NCBI GenBank assembly: GCA_963575745.1
Contig: CAUYUJ010017901.1
Coordinates: 110,001-140,775 of the forward strand
Length of the DNA stretch: 30,775 nt
Direction of reading: 5' to 3'
Origin: Prorocentrum cordatum
Taxonomy: Eukaryota > Sar > Dinophyceae > Prorocentrales > Prorocentraceae
The notes below the pieces were generated by a model. The model was not told the origin of the DNA. It searched no databases and saw nothing but the letters and a program-made list of their open reading frames with translations. Each line of letters begins with the position of its first letter. Positions within the stretch are counted from its first letter, which is position 1. Made by a program: the position numbers and the translations under genes. Shown piece after piece: positions 8,060 through 16,079 of the stretch.

Positions 8060-9172
8060 GCGTGTGAGGGGCGTGCTGGGTGTGGCGGACGCAATAAGGC
8101 CACAGCACCCTCTGCTGGGCGTGGCGGACGCCTGTGGCCACCCCCCCACTGGGGCCTTAGGTGAAGCTCCCTATGGGGCCACAAAGCGTTGTACTGGGTG
8201 TGGCGAACGCAGGTGGCCACCCCCGCTGGGGCTTTCGATGGAGCTCCCTATAGGGCAAGGCGGACGCATGTGCCCACCCCCACTGGGCTTTTGGTGGAGC
8301 TTCCCATGGGGCCACGGATTGCTGTACTGGGTGTGGCGGACGCATGGAAGTCCCTATGGGGCCACGAAGCGTGTGAATCGTGTGCCGACATGGGTGTGGC
8401 GGACGCATGCGGCAACCCCCATTAGGGCTTTGGGTGGAGCTTCCTACAGGGCCACGAAGCGCTGTACTGGGTGTGGCGGACGCATGTGGCCACCCCCACT
8501 GGGGCCTTGGGTGGAGCTCCCTTATGAGGCCACGAAGCGATGTACTGGGTGTGGCGGACGCATGTGGCCACCCCCACTGGGGCCTTGGGTTGAGCTCCCC
8601 TATGGGGCCACGAAGCGCTGTACTGGGTGTGGCGGACGCATGTGGCCACCCCCACTGGGGCCTTGGGTGGAGCTCCCCATGGGGCCACGAAGCGCTGCAC
8701 TTGGTGTGGCGGATGCATGTGGCCACCCTCACTGAGGCTTTGGGTGGGGCTCCCTATGGGGCCACGGATTGCTGTGCTGGGTGTGGCGGACGCGTGCGGC
8801 GACCACCAGTGGGGCCGTAGGTGGAGCTCCATATGGGGCCACGAAACGCTGTGCTGGGGGGTGTGGCGGACGCATGTGGCCACCCCCACTGGGGCCTTGG
8901 GTGAAACTCCCTATGGGGCCACGAAGCGCTGTACTGTGTGTGGTGGACGCATGTGGCCACCCCCAATGGGGCCTTGGGTGGAGCTCCCTATGGGGCCACG
9001 GAGCGCTGTACTTGGTGTGGCGAACGCATGTGGCCACCCCCACGTGGGGCCTTGGGTGGGGCTCCCTATGAGGCCACGAAGCGCTGTACTGGGTGTGGCG
9101 GACGCATGTGGCCACCCCCACTGGGGCCTTAGGTGGAGCTCCTTATGGGGCCACGAAGCGCTGTACTGTGTT
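8060..9172 (+). repeat. 78-bp satellite array, about 13-14 copies
   Basis: The unit begins GGGGCCACGAAGCGCTGTAC and continues through GGGTGTGGCGGACGCATGTG and a CCACCCCCACTGGGGCCTTG block to GGTGGAGCTCCCTAT. Unit starts fall near 8450, 8528, 8606, 8685, 8758, 8838, 8916, 8993, 9072 and 9150, giving a period of about 78 bases. The 5' units are more degenerate and some are shortened. Because 78 is 26 codons, several frames stay open on both strands, giving repeat peptides such as GVADACGHPHWGLG. These are unlikely to be real proteins. Confidence 0.93.
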
Positions 9173-10128
9173 GGTGGAACGCAGGGGGGAGGGAGGAGGG
9201 GGGGATGGGTAGGAGGGAGTGGCAGCGGGAGGAAGGAGATGCCAGGCGATGTCTCTTCAAAACGAGGACCCAACACTACAGGATGGTTGGAAAATATGGG
9301 AAGAGGGGAGAAGACAAACAGCCAGAAAAGATGGGAAACTGTGGAATCCAGTTACTTGTGTGGCTTTATTTGTGCGTCCCTGGGCCCCTTCAAAAATGAC
9401 GCCATGTTGGGAACGATGCGCTGGAGGGCCTTACCCCTTGCGTCGCAAGAAACGGCAACAGCACGCAAAGTCGAGGCTAGCCGCGCGCACACGCACTTTC
9501 GCACACGAGCCTCCTCCCCAGGGCGGTGGAGAAGTGCAACCTCCAGAACGGCACAGCCGGGCCACTTTGTGAGCCAATTGCCCGTTTTGTGCGGCGAGGC
9601 GTGCAGACTGGAATTCCGAACAGCACAATCACACACACACACACGTGCACACACATATGTTATAATGGACAGTTGCCCGTGGTAGTTACCGGTGTTTGAC
9701 TGCTCTTGTCTGCGCATCCATCTGGTAATGGCATACACGCGATACCTTGTCGCCCCTATAACCGCTCCCTTTCGATATGAATGCGTTATGTGTCCAGCAC
9801 ATGACACAGTACCATGTGCGAAATTATTTCGGGAGCGACATGCCGGAACGCATCAATGTACAATGATATTGACAATATTGAACAAGGAGTTGTCAGTTCA
9901 CGCGCCCGGGTCATATTCTCACTTGGGATGGTGTTGGTGGATTGATGCCATGATTTCAGGAGGATTGCGCGGAGAACTATCGCAAATTGTTGTTGGTTGT
10001 TTCAGCGTATAAGCCGCGGCGGGCGTTTATCTCAGAAGGCCGTGGGGCTTCCGAGAAGCCACGCCGTCCTCCGAGGAGGCCTGCTCCTCCTCACTCCCCC
10101 CCTCGCTCGCCGCCGATATTTTTGGGGT
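9173..10128. other. Unique sequence with a CA microsatellite; no gene recognised
   Basis: The stretch holds a purine-rich start, a CA/GT dinucleotide tract at about 9629-9656, and otherwise unique sequence of lower GC. A plus-strand frame (9692-10012) is open for 106 codons and contains several Cys and His, but I do not recognise it. Confidence 0.4.
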
Positions 10129-10303
10129 ACAGTCAACCCGCATAGTGAGGATGGGCAACCTTCCCAAGGGTACCCTTGCATCCTCGCCTCCTCGGTCCAT
10201 CCTTGGCCAGTTTCCTTGGCCGCGCCCCGCTCGACAGGCTCCGACATGCGCGTCCAAGGCCCTGGCATCCTTATCGCGCATCCCTACTGTTTTGGTTGAC
10301 TGT
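10129..10303. mobile_element. TIR element family C (CAGTCAACCCGC), copy 1
   Basis: About 175 bp. The left end is ACAGTCAACCCGCATAGTGA. The right end is related to CGGGTTGACTGT, degraded here to TTTTGGTTGACTGT. The interior shares CCCAAGGGTACCCTTGCATC, GGTCCATCCTTGGCCA, GGCCGCGCCCCGCTCGA and CATCCTTATCGCGCATCCCT with copy 2 at 19347-19523. It is non-coding. Confidence 0.82.
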
Positions 10304-10304
10304 G

Positions 10305-10354
10305 TGTCAATTCTGCAGTCGATCCCCGCCTCGCGCGCACACGCCAACTGCTGC
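10305..10354 (+). repeat. 50-bp direct repeat, left copy
   Basis: GTCAATTCTGCAGTCGATCC and then CCGCCTCG to CACACGCCAACTGCTGC is repeated nearly identically at 10749-10797, on the other side of the nested element 10363-10737. It is far longer than a normal target-site duplication. Confidence 0.85.
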
Positions 10355-10442
10355 TCACCACTCACCAAACCACCCCAACCCTACCCGAAGGCTTCAACTT
10401 GCCCTCCATTTCCAGTGGGGGGGGGGTCGGGAACATCGAGAA

Positions 10443-10443
<1 letters not shown>

Positions 10444-10480
<37 letters not shown>
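10444..10480. repeat. TA dinucleotide tract, left flank of nested element
   Basis: About 36 bases of uninterrupted AT/TA directly before the family B terminus CGGGGGTGGACAG. A second tract (10651-10674) sits directly after its other end. Confidence 0.95.
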
Positions 10481-10481
<1 letters not shown>

Positions 10482-10650
10482 GGGGGTGGACAGAACCCCC
10501 AACAGTGACACGTCGATTAGTGAATTGTCCGTTTTCGGTTCTCGAGAGGGCGCCGTGGCTGTTATTTTCCAGGCTTGCGCCCGCCAGGTTTGGGCCTCAG
10601 GTCGTTTTCACTAAACCACGTTTTTCTAAAGGGGGTTCTGTCCATCCCCG
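10481..10650. mobile_element. TIR element family B, copy 2, nested in family A at a TA tract
   Basis: Termini CGGGGGTGGACAGAACCCCC and GGGGGTTCTGTCCATCCCCG match inversely with one mismatch. The interior is clearly homologous to 6957-7124. Being flanked on both sides by TA repeats suggests a TA target, as for Tc1/mariner-type transposases. No transposase is present. Confidence 0.87.
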
Positions 10651-10674
10651 ATATATATATATATATATATATAT
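10651..10674. repeat. TA dinucleotide tract, right flank of nested element
   Basis: About 24 bases of AT repeat between the nested family B element and the resuming family A sequence (GGAACCCGTACCC). Confidence 0.95.
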
Positions 10675-10748
10675 GGAACCCGTACCCCCCCCAACCCAAA
10701 GTTCGGGTCTTCGGGTTGGGTTGGGGTGGTCTGGTGGATAGTCAGTAT

Positions 10749-10797
10749 GTCAATTCTGCAGTCGATCCCCGCCTCGAGCACACACGCCAACTGCTGC
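10749..10797 (+). repeat. 50-bp direct repeat, right copy
   Basis: Near-identical to 10305-10354. The following sequence (10800-10945) is very GC-rich and unique. Confidence 0.85.
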
Positions 10798-10949
10798 GAG
10801 CGCGGCGGCGGCTAGGCTGCGCCCCTGGCGCGCGCGCGCGCCCGCCCCGCCTCGCGCCCGCCGGCGCCCCGCGACCGGTGGGCGACCGCGCTTCCGCGCA
10901 GGGCACCTGCGGGCCTGGCGCGGGCCGGGAGGGGCGCCTCCCTCCAAAA

Positions 10950-11225
10950 CGTCCTCCTCCTCCTCCTCCTCCTCCTCCTCCCTCCTTCCCCTCCTCCTCC
11001 CCCTCCTCCTACCTCTTCCTCCTCACCTCCTCCTCCTCCTCCACCTCCCCGTTCTCCTCCTCCTTCTCCTCCTCCCCCTCCTCCTCCACCTCTCCTCCTC
11101 CTCCTCCTCCTCCTCCTCTCCTCCTCCACCTCCCCGTTCTCCTCCTCCTCCTCCTCCGCCTCCTCTTCCTCCTCTTCCTCCTCCTCCTCCTCCTCCTCCT
11201 CCTCCTCCGCCTCCTCCTCGTCGCC
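10950..11225. repeat. CTC/CCT trinucleotide tract
   Basis: About 275 bases of CTC/TCC repeats with scattered interruptions. It opens frames for poly-S/P/L on the plus strand and poly-E/R/G on the minus strand. It is not treated as coding. Confidence 0.95.
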
Positions 11226-11350
11226 CAGCGGCGAGGAGCGTGCACGAGGCTGCCGAGCAGTTTGTTCTGATCTGGGGCAGGGATGTTCGAGGTTCAAGGG
11301 CGTGTGCGGCTATTCTCGGGAGCTTCCAGCCTCGGGCTATGATGTTCTTA

Positions 11351-11529
11351 CCTACTTTAGCCTTGATCGCCCGAAATAATTTCGAGCACCAAGAAAGTAA
11401 CGAAACTAAAGGGAGTTCTGGTGTCTGGCCCTCGGAGGCGATACTCGTTCGACAGTGCTTCGATACTCTCCTGGGTGCTCGATTTTTTTCTGGGATGTGG
11501 TCCTTAAGTACGATTGGAGCAGCATAACC
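11351..11529. mobile_element. Repeat family J (TTTCGAGCACC / GGTGCTCGA), copy 1
   Basis: Shares CCTACTTTAGCC, AATAATTTCGAGCACC, GGGTGCTCGA, CTGGGATGTGGTCCTTAAGT and ACGAT-GGA-CA with 22301-22485. The internal arms TTCGAGCACC and GGGTGCTCGA face each other. Its limits are set only by where the two copies stop matching. Confidence 0.65.
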
Positions 11530-11661
11530 CTCGGGGTGCTCTCCATCAGCTGCGCCTCGCCGAGTGCGTTCCCGGGAGGGCCAGATCGTCCCGAATGACC
11601 GCTGGAGAGACGAGCCATGAACCGAGAGCGAAGGCGGACAGTGAGGGGGGGAAAGGCTCAA
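11530..11661. other. Spacer; nothing recognised
   Basis: About 130 bases of unique sequence between repeat family J copy 1 and the next short inverted-repeat element. No coding or structural signal is seen. Confidence 0.3.
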
Positions 11662-11806
11662 GGTGGATACATCGGCCCCCGATCGCTCATTCATCGCCGA
11701 TAAAAACTTGGCCCGCTACAGCCCACCCCGCCCAAGAACGTGCGGATTCTCTGCCGGGGGCCTGTCGACGATCTATCCGCGATGTGTCGCCGATTCTAGC
11801 TCGATG
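11662..11806. mobile_element. CGATCTATCGGCGA element, copy 2
   Basis: Left half ATACATCGGCCCCCGATCGC, with CATTCATCGCCGAT; right half GACGATCTATCCGCGATGTG, with TCGCCGATTCTAG. The arms face each other as in copies 1 and 3. Confidence 0.65.
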
Positions 11807-12081
11807 TCCCCCCTTGTGAGCCCATCCCCCCTAGATGTCCTCCCTCAGAGAGGGTGACCGGGTCTCGGGCGGGCGGCAATGGGGGGGGCGATACACATGG
11901 GGGGATCGAGGTTTCCTTGAACGGGTTTTTCAATCAACCATTAACCAAAAGACGCCCCTAATTTGCCACTTCGGGCCCGAAAGGTGCACGACAGGCGCAC
12001 ATGTCTCCCCCCCCCTGGTTTGCTGCTTCCCTGTCAGTCGTATCCTGGCCTCCCAAGTGGGGCCGGAGCAGATGGGGTGGG

Positions 12082-12190
12082 GGCGTCGCGCCGCATCGCC
12101 GACTCATCGGCGACGTGGCTCGATTTGGAGTCCGATGTTCTCCACCCCGACGTCGCCGATGCATCGGCGATGCGGCGCGATCGTCCGACC
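12082..12190. repeat. Foldback element, 36-bp arms
   Basis: GTCGCGCCGCATCGCCGACT continuing to CATCGGCGACGT faces ACGTCGCCGATGCATCGGCG continuing to ATGCGGCGCGATCG. The arms match nearly perfectly around a spacer of about 35 bases. Each arm itself contains a short CGCCGA/TCGGCG palindrome. A weaker inverted match may extend outward to about 12045 and 12230. Confidence 0.85.
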
Positions 12191-12325
12191 CAGATGCTCG
12201 ACCCGGATCCTGGTGGCCTCTAGTCAGAGTCGGCCAGGGCTCGAAGTGGGGCGTTCCAGAAAGAGGCCTCGCCCAAGGGATCCACATACGCCTTCTCTAC
12301 CTCGGCGGAAGTGCAGGTCGGCATG

Positions 12326-12519
12326 TCGGGTCGGGCGAAAGGGGGGGATTGGGAAAGGGGGGTTACGAAATTTGCTGCATGCAGCTGGTTTCGGCCTCAC
12401 CGAGGGGCCCATTCCTCGATACATCGCCGCCTCTGGCGCCGGGAGGCGCCGGGAAAACCAGCTGCGGGAGCTGATTCTCACACCCCCCCTTTGCTATCCC
12501 CCCCTTTCGCCCGACCCGA
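12326..12519. mobile_element. TIR element family F (TCGGGTCGGGCGAAAGGGGG), complete copy
   Basis: The left end TCGGGTCGGGCGAAAGGGGG is the inverse of the right end CCCCCTTTCGCCCGACCCGA. The match continues for about 35 bases with a few mismatches. Inner arms GCAGCTGGTTTCGGC and GGGAAAACCAGCTGC also face each other. About 194 bp, non-coding. A truncated copy abuts the N gap at 28070-28175. Confidence 0.85.
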
Positions 12520-12681
12520 GCATGGGAGGAGGGGCGCGGGCCCCGAGGGAGCGGGGCCCTGGAAGCGCTGCGCCGTGTTCGGCCTGCCTCGGGGCCGTCC
12601 GCGGGCCCCGGGGGGCCGCCGAGCGAAGGCGGAGTGGAAAGCTGGCCCCGGCGATGGCCTTGGCCGGGGGCAACGATAGTC

Positions 12682-13015
12682 AGAGCCCCGAATCATCAGG
12701 GGTAACTCGGGTCAGGGCTAACTCGGGTTCGGTTTTCGGGAGTCCGAACCCGAGTTATCCCGGACCCGAGTTACCCCGGATAACTCGGGCGTCCAGAGCC
12801 CCGAATCATCAGGGGTAACTCGGGTCAGGGATAACTCGGGTTCGCTTTTCGGGAATCCGAACCCGAGTTACCCCGGACCCGAGTTACCCCGGATGAATCG
12901 GGCGTCCAAGAGCCCCGAATCATCAGGGGTAACTCGGGTCAGGGATAACTCGGGTTCCTTTTTCGGGAATCCAAACCCGAGTTACCCCGGACCCGAGTTA
13001 TCCCGGATAACTCGG
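12682..13015. repeat. Palindromic tandem repeat, three units of about 113 bp
   Basis: Units start at AGAGCCCCGAATCATCAGGG near 12682, 12795 and 12909. Within each unit the pair GGGGTAACTCGGGT and GGGATAACTCGGGTTCG faces CGAACCCGAGTTA-CCC and GGACCCGAGTTACCCC, so each unit can fold into a long hairpin. CCCGAGTTA occurs many times in both orientations. Confidence 0.92.
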
Positions 13016-13060
13016 GCGCCCAAGATAGGGGGGGGGGATGAGGCATAGGGGCTCACCACC

Positions 13061-13215
13061 CACCAAACCACCCCAACCCAACCCGAAGGCTCAGATTTAC
13101 CCTCGATTTCCAGTGGGGGGGGGGGTCGAGAAACATCGAAAAAACACGTGTGGAACCCTTACCCCCCCCCAACCCGAAATTCGGGTCTTCGGGTTGGGTT
13201 GGGGTGGTCTGGTAG
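13061..13215. mobile_element. TIR element family A, uninterrupted copy
   Basis: Termini CACCAAACCACCCCAACCCA and TGGGTTGGGGTGGTCTGGTA are inverted copies of each other. The 155-bp interior matches the outer parts of 10363-10737, and it has ACACGTGTGGAACCC where the other copy has its TA tracts and nested element. Confidence 0.87.
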
Positions 13216-13223
13216 GTAGTCAG

Positions 13224-13366
13224 GGGCGGATGCATCGACCACTCATTGCCCATGGATCGCCGATAGGGGCCCGATGGCCCCAACCTGCACGGGAAGGTGC
13301 AGATCCACTATATCGGGGGCCCGTCGCCGATCTATCGGCGACGTATCGCCAATTCCAGGTGGATGC
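13224..13366. mobile_element. CGATCTATCGGCGA element, copy 3
   Basis: The left arm GGATGCATCGACC through CATGGATCGCCGATAGGGGC faces the right arm CGATCTATCGGCGACGTATC through CAGGTGGATGCC. It lies only a few bases after the family A copy. Confidence 0.7.
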
Positions 13367-13955
13367 CCCCCCCCCCCCCCCCTGTATGCCAGTCCCCCCC
13401 TACCGTTGCTCCCCCCCTTGGAGTCCAGGACGCGGTTCCTTCAGGACCCGCTCCTTTTGAGAAGTAAAGCGGTGGCGGCCCCGCCGTCAGAGGACGGCGG
13501 AAGCAGAAGTTGTCGCTCAAGACACGTTCTGGATGTGTGTTCTGTTGTTCTGGAATGGGCCGAGAATGCACCACATCGGACGGCTGGCCAGCGATTTGGG
13601 TGCGCAGGCGCGTGTACATTCTAACGGGTTCTTGCGTTGAGTTGCTCGGCTTTCTGGCCGGCCAACATCCCAGAGCATTCGTATCTTGGAGAAGGGCCTT
13701 CAGAGGCCAGGTGTTGCGCATCTTGCGGCTAGAACAACGCCCTGTGCAACGTCTTATTCGGGGTACATCAGTTTTGGGAGGCGACAGAAGCAGGAGGGGA
13801 GGAGGCAGGAATGCGAAGGAAGAGGAAGACGAACGAAGAGGAGTCGGAGGAGGCGAGTTCTCGATGACGTGGCTCGGAGAGCAGTGTCGAGCAGACGCGC
13901 CTCTCATATTCGATGGCCCTCGGTCCATCCTGCCACCGTGCTCGGGTTGTGGGCC
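13367..13955. other. C tract and unique sequence; no gene recognised
   Basis: After a C homopolymer (about 13367-13382) the sequence is unique. A plus-strand frame (13510-14043) stays open for 177 codons but runs into the CTTGGGGGCC repeat and shows no domain I know. Confidence 0.4.
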
Positions 13956-14290
13956 AGATCCTCAGGGATGCTTCTTGCGGTCTCTTCGGTGCGCTCTCCA
14001 GGGCCTCTTGGGGGCAGTTCTCGGGCTTCTTGGGGGCCTCTAGAGGAGGGCCTCTTGGGAGCGTCTTGGGGGCTTCTAGGGGCCTCCAGAGGGCTTCTTG
14101 GGGGCCTCTTCGGGCGTCTTGGATGCTTTTCGGTGGCATGTTGTGGCCTCTTGGGGGCCTCTCGGGGCCGAGGGCTCGAAATGTTCGTTCGGGTCCCCCG
14201 TCCGGGTCCTCTCTTTGAGCCGGCGCTGGGACCTCGTGGGAGGCCTCTTGATCCGTCTTGGGGCCCTCTTGGGCCGTTTTGATTTTTCCA
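13956..14290. repeat. CTTGGGGGCCTC-type degenerate short repeat, copy 1
   Basis: Irregular repeats of (G)GGCCTCTTGGG and CTTGGGGGC at 10-20 base spacing. The minus strand reads as QEAPKRP-like repeats inside a 440-codon frame (13768-15090). A similar block occurs at 15200-15480. The peptide is low complexity and I do not call it a gene. Confidence 0.7.
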
Positions 14291-14427
14291 CACCCTCCTT
14301 GGTTGGGTAATCGTTGTGAATAAAGCACTGCAGTGCCTCTCGCTTTCCTCTGGTCTCCTCTTGTCGTGTGTGTGTGTGTGTGTGCACCCTGGCTGCGGTA
14401 CCTCTTATGTGTGCATCTTGTCAAGGG

Positions 14428-14833
14428 GCTGCGATCTGTGACATTGTCGCCACTTTCGAGGGCTGCTGGTGGGTCCAGCGGAGTGAGGCACCGCGGAGAC
14501 TTGAGCGAGACCTCGCCGTCCCTGGGGGGCTGCGATCTGCGACACTGTCGCCACTTTCGAGGGCTGCTGGTGGGTCCTGCGGATTGAGGCACCGCGGGGA
14601 CCTGAACGAGACATCGCCGTCCTTGGGGGGCTGCGATCTGCGACACTGTCGCCACTTTCGAGGGCTGCTGTCGGGTCCAGCGGAGTGAGGCACCGCGGGG
14701 ACCTGAGCGAGACCTCGCCGTCCCTGGGTAGGGCTGCGATCTGCGACACAATCGCCACTTTCGAGGGCTGCTGGTGGGTCCAGCGGAGTGAGGCACCGCG
14801 GGGACCTGAGCGAGACCTCGCCGTCCCTGGGGG
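14428..14833 (+). repeat. 101-bp tandem repeat, four units (locus 1)
   Basis: Units start GCTGCGATCTGCGACACTGT near 14428, 14529, 14630 and 14733 and run through CGCCACTTTCGAGGGCTGCT, GGGTCCAGCGGAGTGAGGCA and GAGACCTCGCCGTCCCTGG. Identity is high between units. A related array lies at 28555-29005. Confidence 0.93.
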
Positions 14834-15030
14834 GCTCTGGAGAGCTGCTCTGGAGGCGCAACGGGCGCATGGCACAGCCAACGGGGGTGATTTGTGAAAC
14901 AGACCATCTGCCGGGCGATGGCCAGAACGTTGCGCCTACACGTATCCCGCGGGGGCTCTCGAGAGCTGCTGTGGGATACGTTGGGTGCAACTGGCGCATG
15001 CCACAGCCAACGGGGGTGAATTGTTATTAC
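14834..15030 (+). repeat. Direct repeat pair after the 101-bp array
   Basis: GGGGCTCTGGAGAGCTGCTC to GCATGGCACAGCCAACGGGG (about 14832-14890) is repeated as GGGGCTCTCGAGAGCTGCTG to GCATGCCACAGCCAACGGGG (about 14953-15018). Two imperfect units, roughly 125 bases apart. Confidence 0.75.
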
Positions 15031-15199
15031 GTAGCCCTTATATCTTGATCGGGGGCCTGCGAGCCTTCCGATTGCTGCTCGCAAAGTCACATGCGTCCAT
15101 GTTACGTCATCGCCCCCGTTGTAGCAATCCTGATGTACTTATGCCCCGCATTGTGCAAGGATTGGGTACGTCGCCAGGGTAATTTCTTGGACGATTCTT

Positions 15200-15480
15200 C
15201 GGTTTTCTTGGCGCGATCTTGGGGGCCTCGTGGGCTGTCTTGGAGCATCGGGAATCCGAATAGGCGGGAACGCAAACTCATTCAAACACCGTGTTTTGAA
15301 GGTCGATGATTTTTGCCTCTTGGGCCCTCTTGCGAATGCTCTTGGGGGCCTCTGCGCAGCGTCTTCGAGGCCTCTTGGGCCGTCTGGAAGCCATCGTGGA
15401 CGTTTTGGAATAATTTCTGAGCCATTCTGGACCCTCCTGGACCATCTGGGCGGCCTCCTGGCGTTGTCCTGGCCCGTTTG
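15200..15480. repeat. CTTGGGGGCCTC-type degenerate short repeat, copy 2
   Basis: Contains TCTTGGGGGCCTCGTGGGC, GCCTCTTGGGCCCTCTTG, CTCTTGGGGGCCTCTGCG and GGCCTCTTGGGCCGTCTGG. It is the same family as 13956-14290, and the two blocks bracket the 101-bp array. Confidence 0.65.
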
Positions 15481-15635
15481 AGACCCTCCGGGGCGAGGGG
15501 ACCGCCCCGGAGGCCCACGCGAGACACCCCAGGAACTCACGGGAAACTGGGGGCCTGGGCCCTCAGGAAATTTAAATACCTTCTACCTCTCAGAGCCGCG
15601 TTAGCCTGCGGACACTCCGTTTCGTGCCAGAAGCA

Positions 15636-15670
15636 CGGTGTGTGTGCGTGTGTGTGTGTGTGTGTGTGTG

Positions 15671-15707
<37 letters not shown>

Positions 15708-15895
15708 AAGTGTAGAAGTGTGTGTGTGTGTGTTGTGTGTACGTGCGTGCGTGCGTGCGTGCGTGCGTGTGTTTGCGTGTGCGTGTGCGTGTGTGTGTGT
15801 GTCTGTGTGTGTGTGTGTCTGTGTGTGTGTGTGCGCATCTGTGTGTGTGTGTGTGTGCGTGTGCGTGCGTGCGTGCGTGCGTGCGCGCGTGATTT
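15636..15895. repeat. TG-rich tract with an embedded (GTGAAA)n hexamer run
   Basis: GT dinucleotides, then six or seven tandem GTGAAA units (about 15668-15711), then GTGTGT and GCGTGCGT blocks. Abrupt changes of unit within one tract suggest successive slippage expansions. Confidence 0.95.
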
Positions 15896-16079
15896 TGCAA
15901 TCGAGCAGCTCTTGCTGATTTTCAAAATACGTGTCAAATAATATGGTTTCGCCACTCAGGCTTCGGAGTGACATTCGTCACCCGCGTGCTTCTTTGGTAT
16001 TTAGCGAAGGAGTGAGGCAGCAGGCGCAATGGAAGGGCGGAGCCGAAGAGAAATACAACGAAAAAGGGAACGATCACGC

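Larger units (their letters stand above)
10363..10737. mobile_element. TIR element family A (CACCAAACCACCCCAACC), copy 1, interrupted by a family B element
   Basis: Termini CACCAAACCACCCCAACCCT and GGGTTGGGGTGGTCTGGTGG are inverted copies. The uninterrupted copy at 13061-13215 shows that everything from about 10447 to 10675 is an insertion: a TA tract, a family B element, and a second TA tract. Shared A interiors are TTTCCAGTGGGGGGGG and TTCGGGTCTTCGGGTTGGG. Confidence 0.85.

Noticed and set aside
8060-9172. CRISPR-like array
   Set aside because: There is no alternation of constant repeats with unique spacers; the whole 78-bp unit is conserved, and the setting is eukaryotic.
8055-9685. Long open frames on both strands over the 78-bp satellite
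   Set aside because: The period is a multiple of three, so frames stay open automatically. No start context, domain or single favoured frame.
10812-11694. Poly-Glu/Arg frames antisense to the CTC tract
   Set aside because: Low-complexity translation of a microsatellite.
13768-15090. Minus-strand open frame of 440 codons
   Set aside because: It runs through the CTTGGGGGCC repeats and the 101-bp tandem array, giving only QEAPKRP-like and repeat peptides. The openness is explained by composition and by repeats lacking stops.
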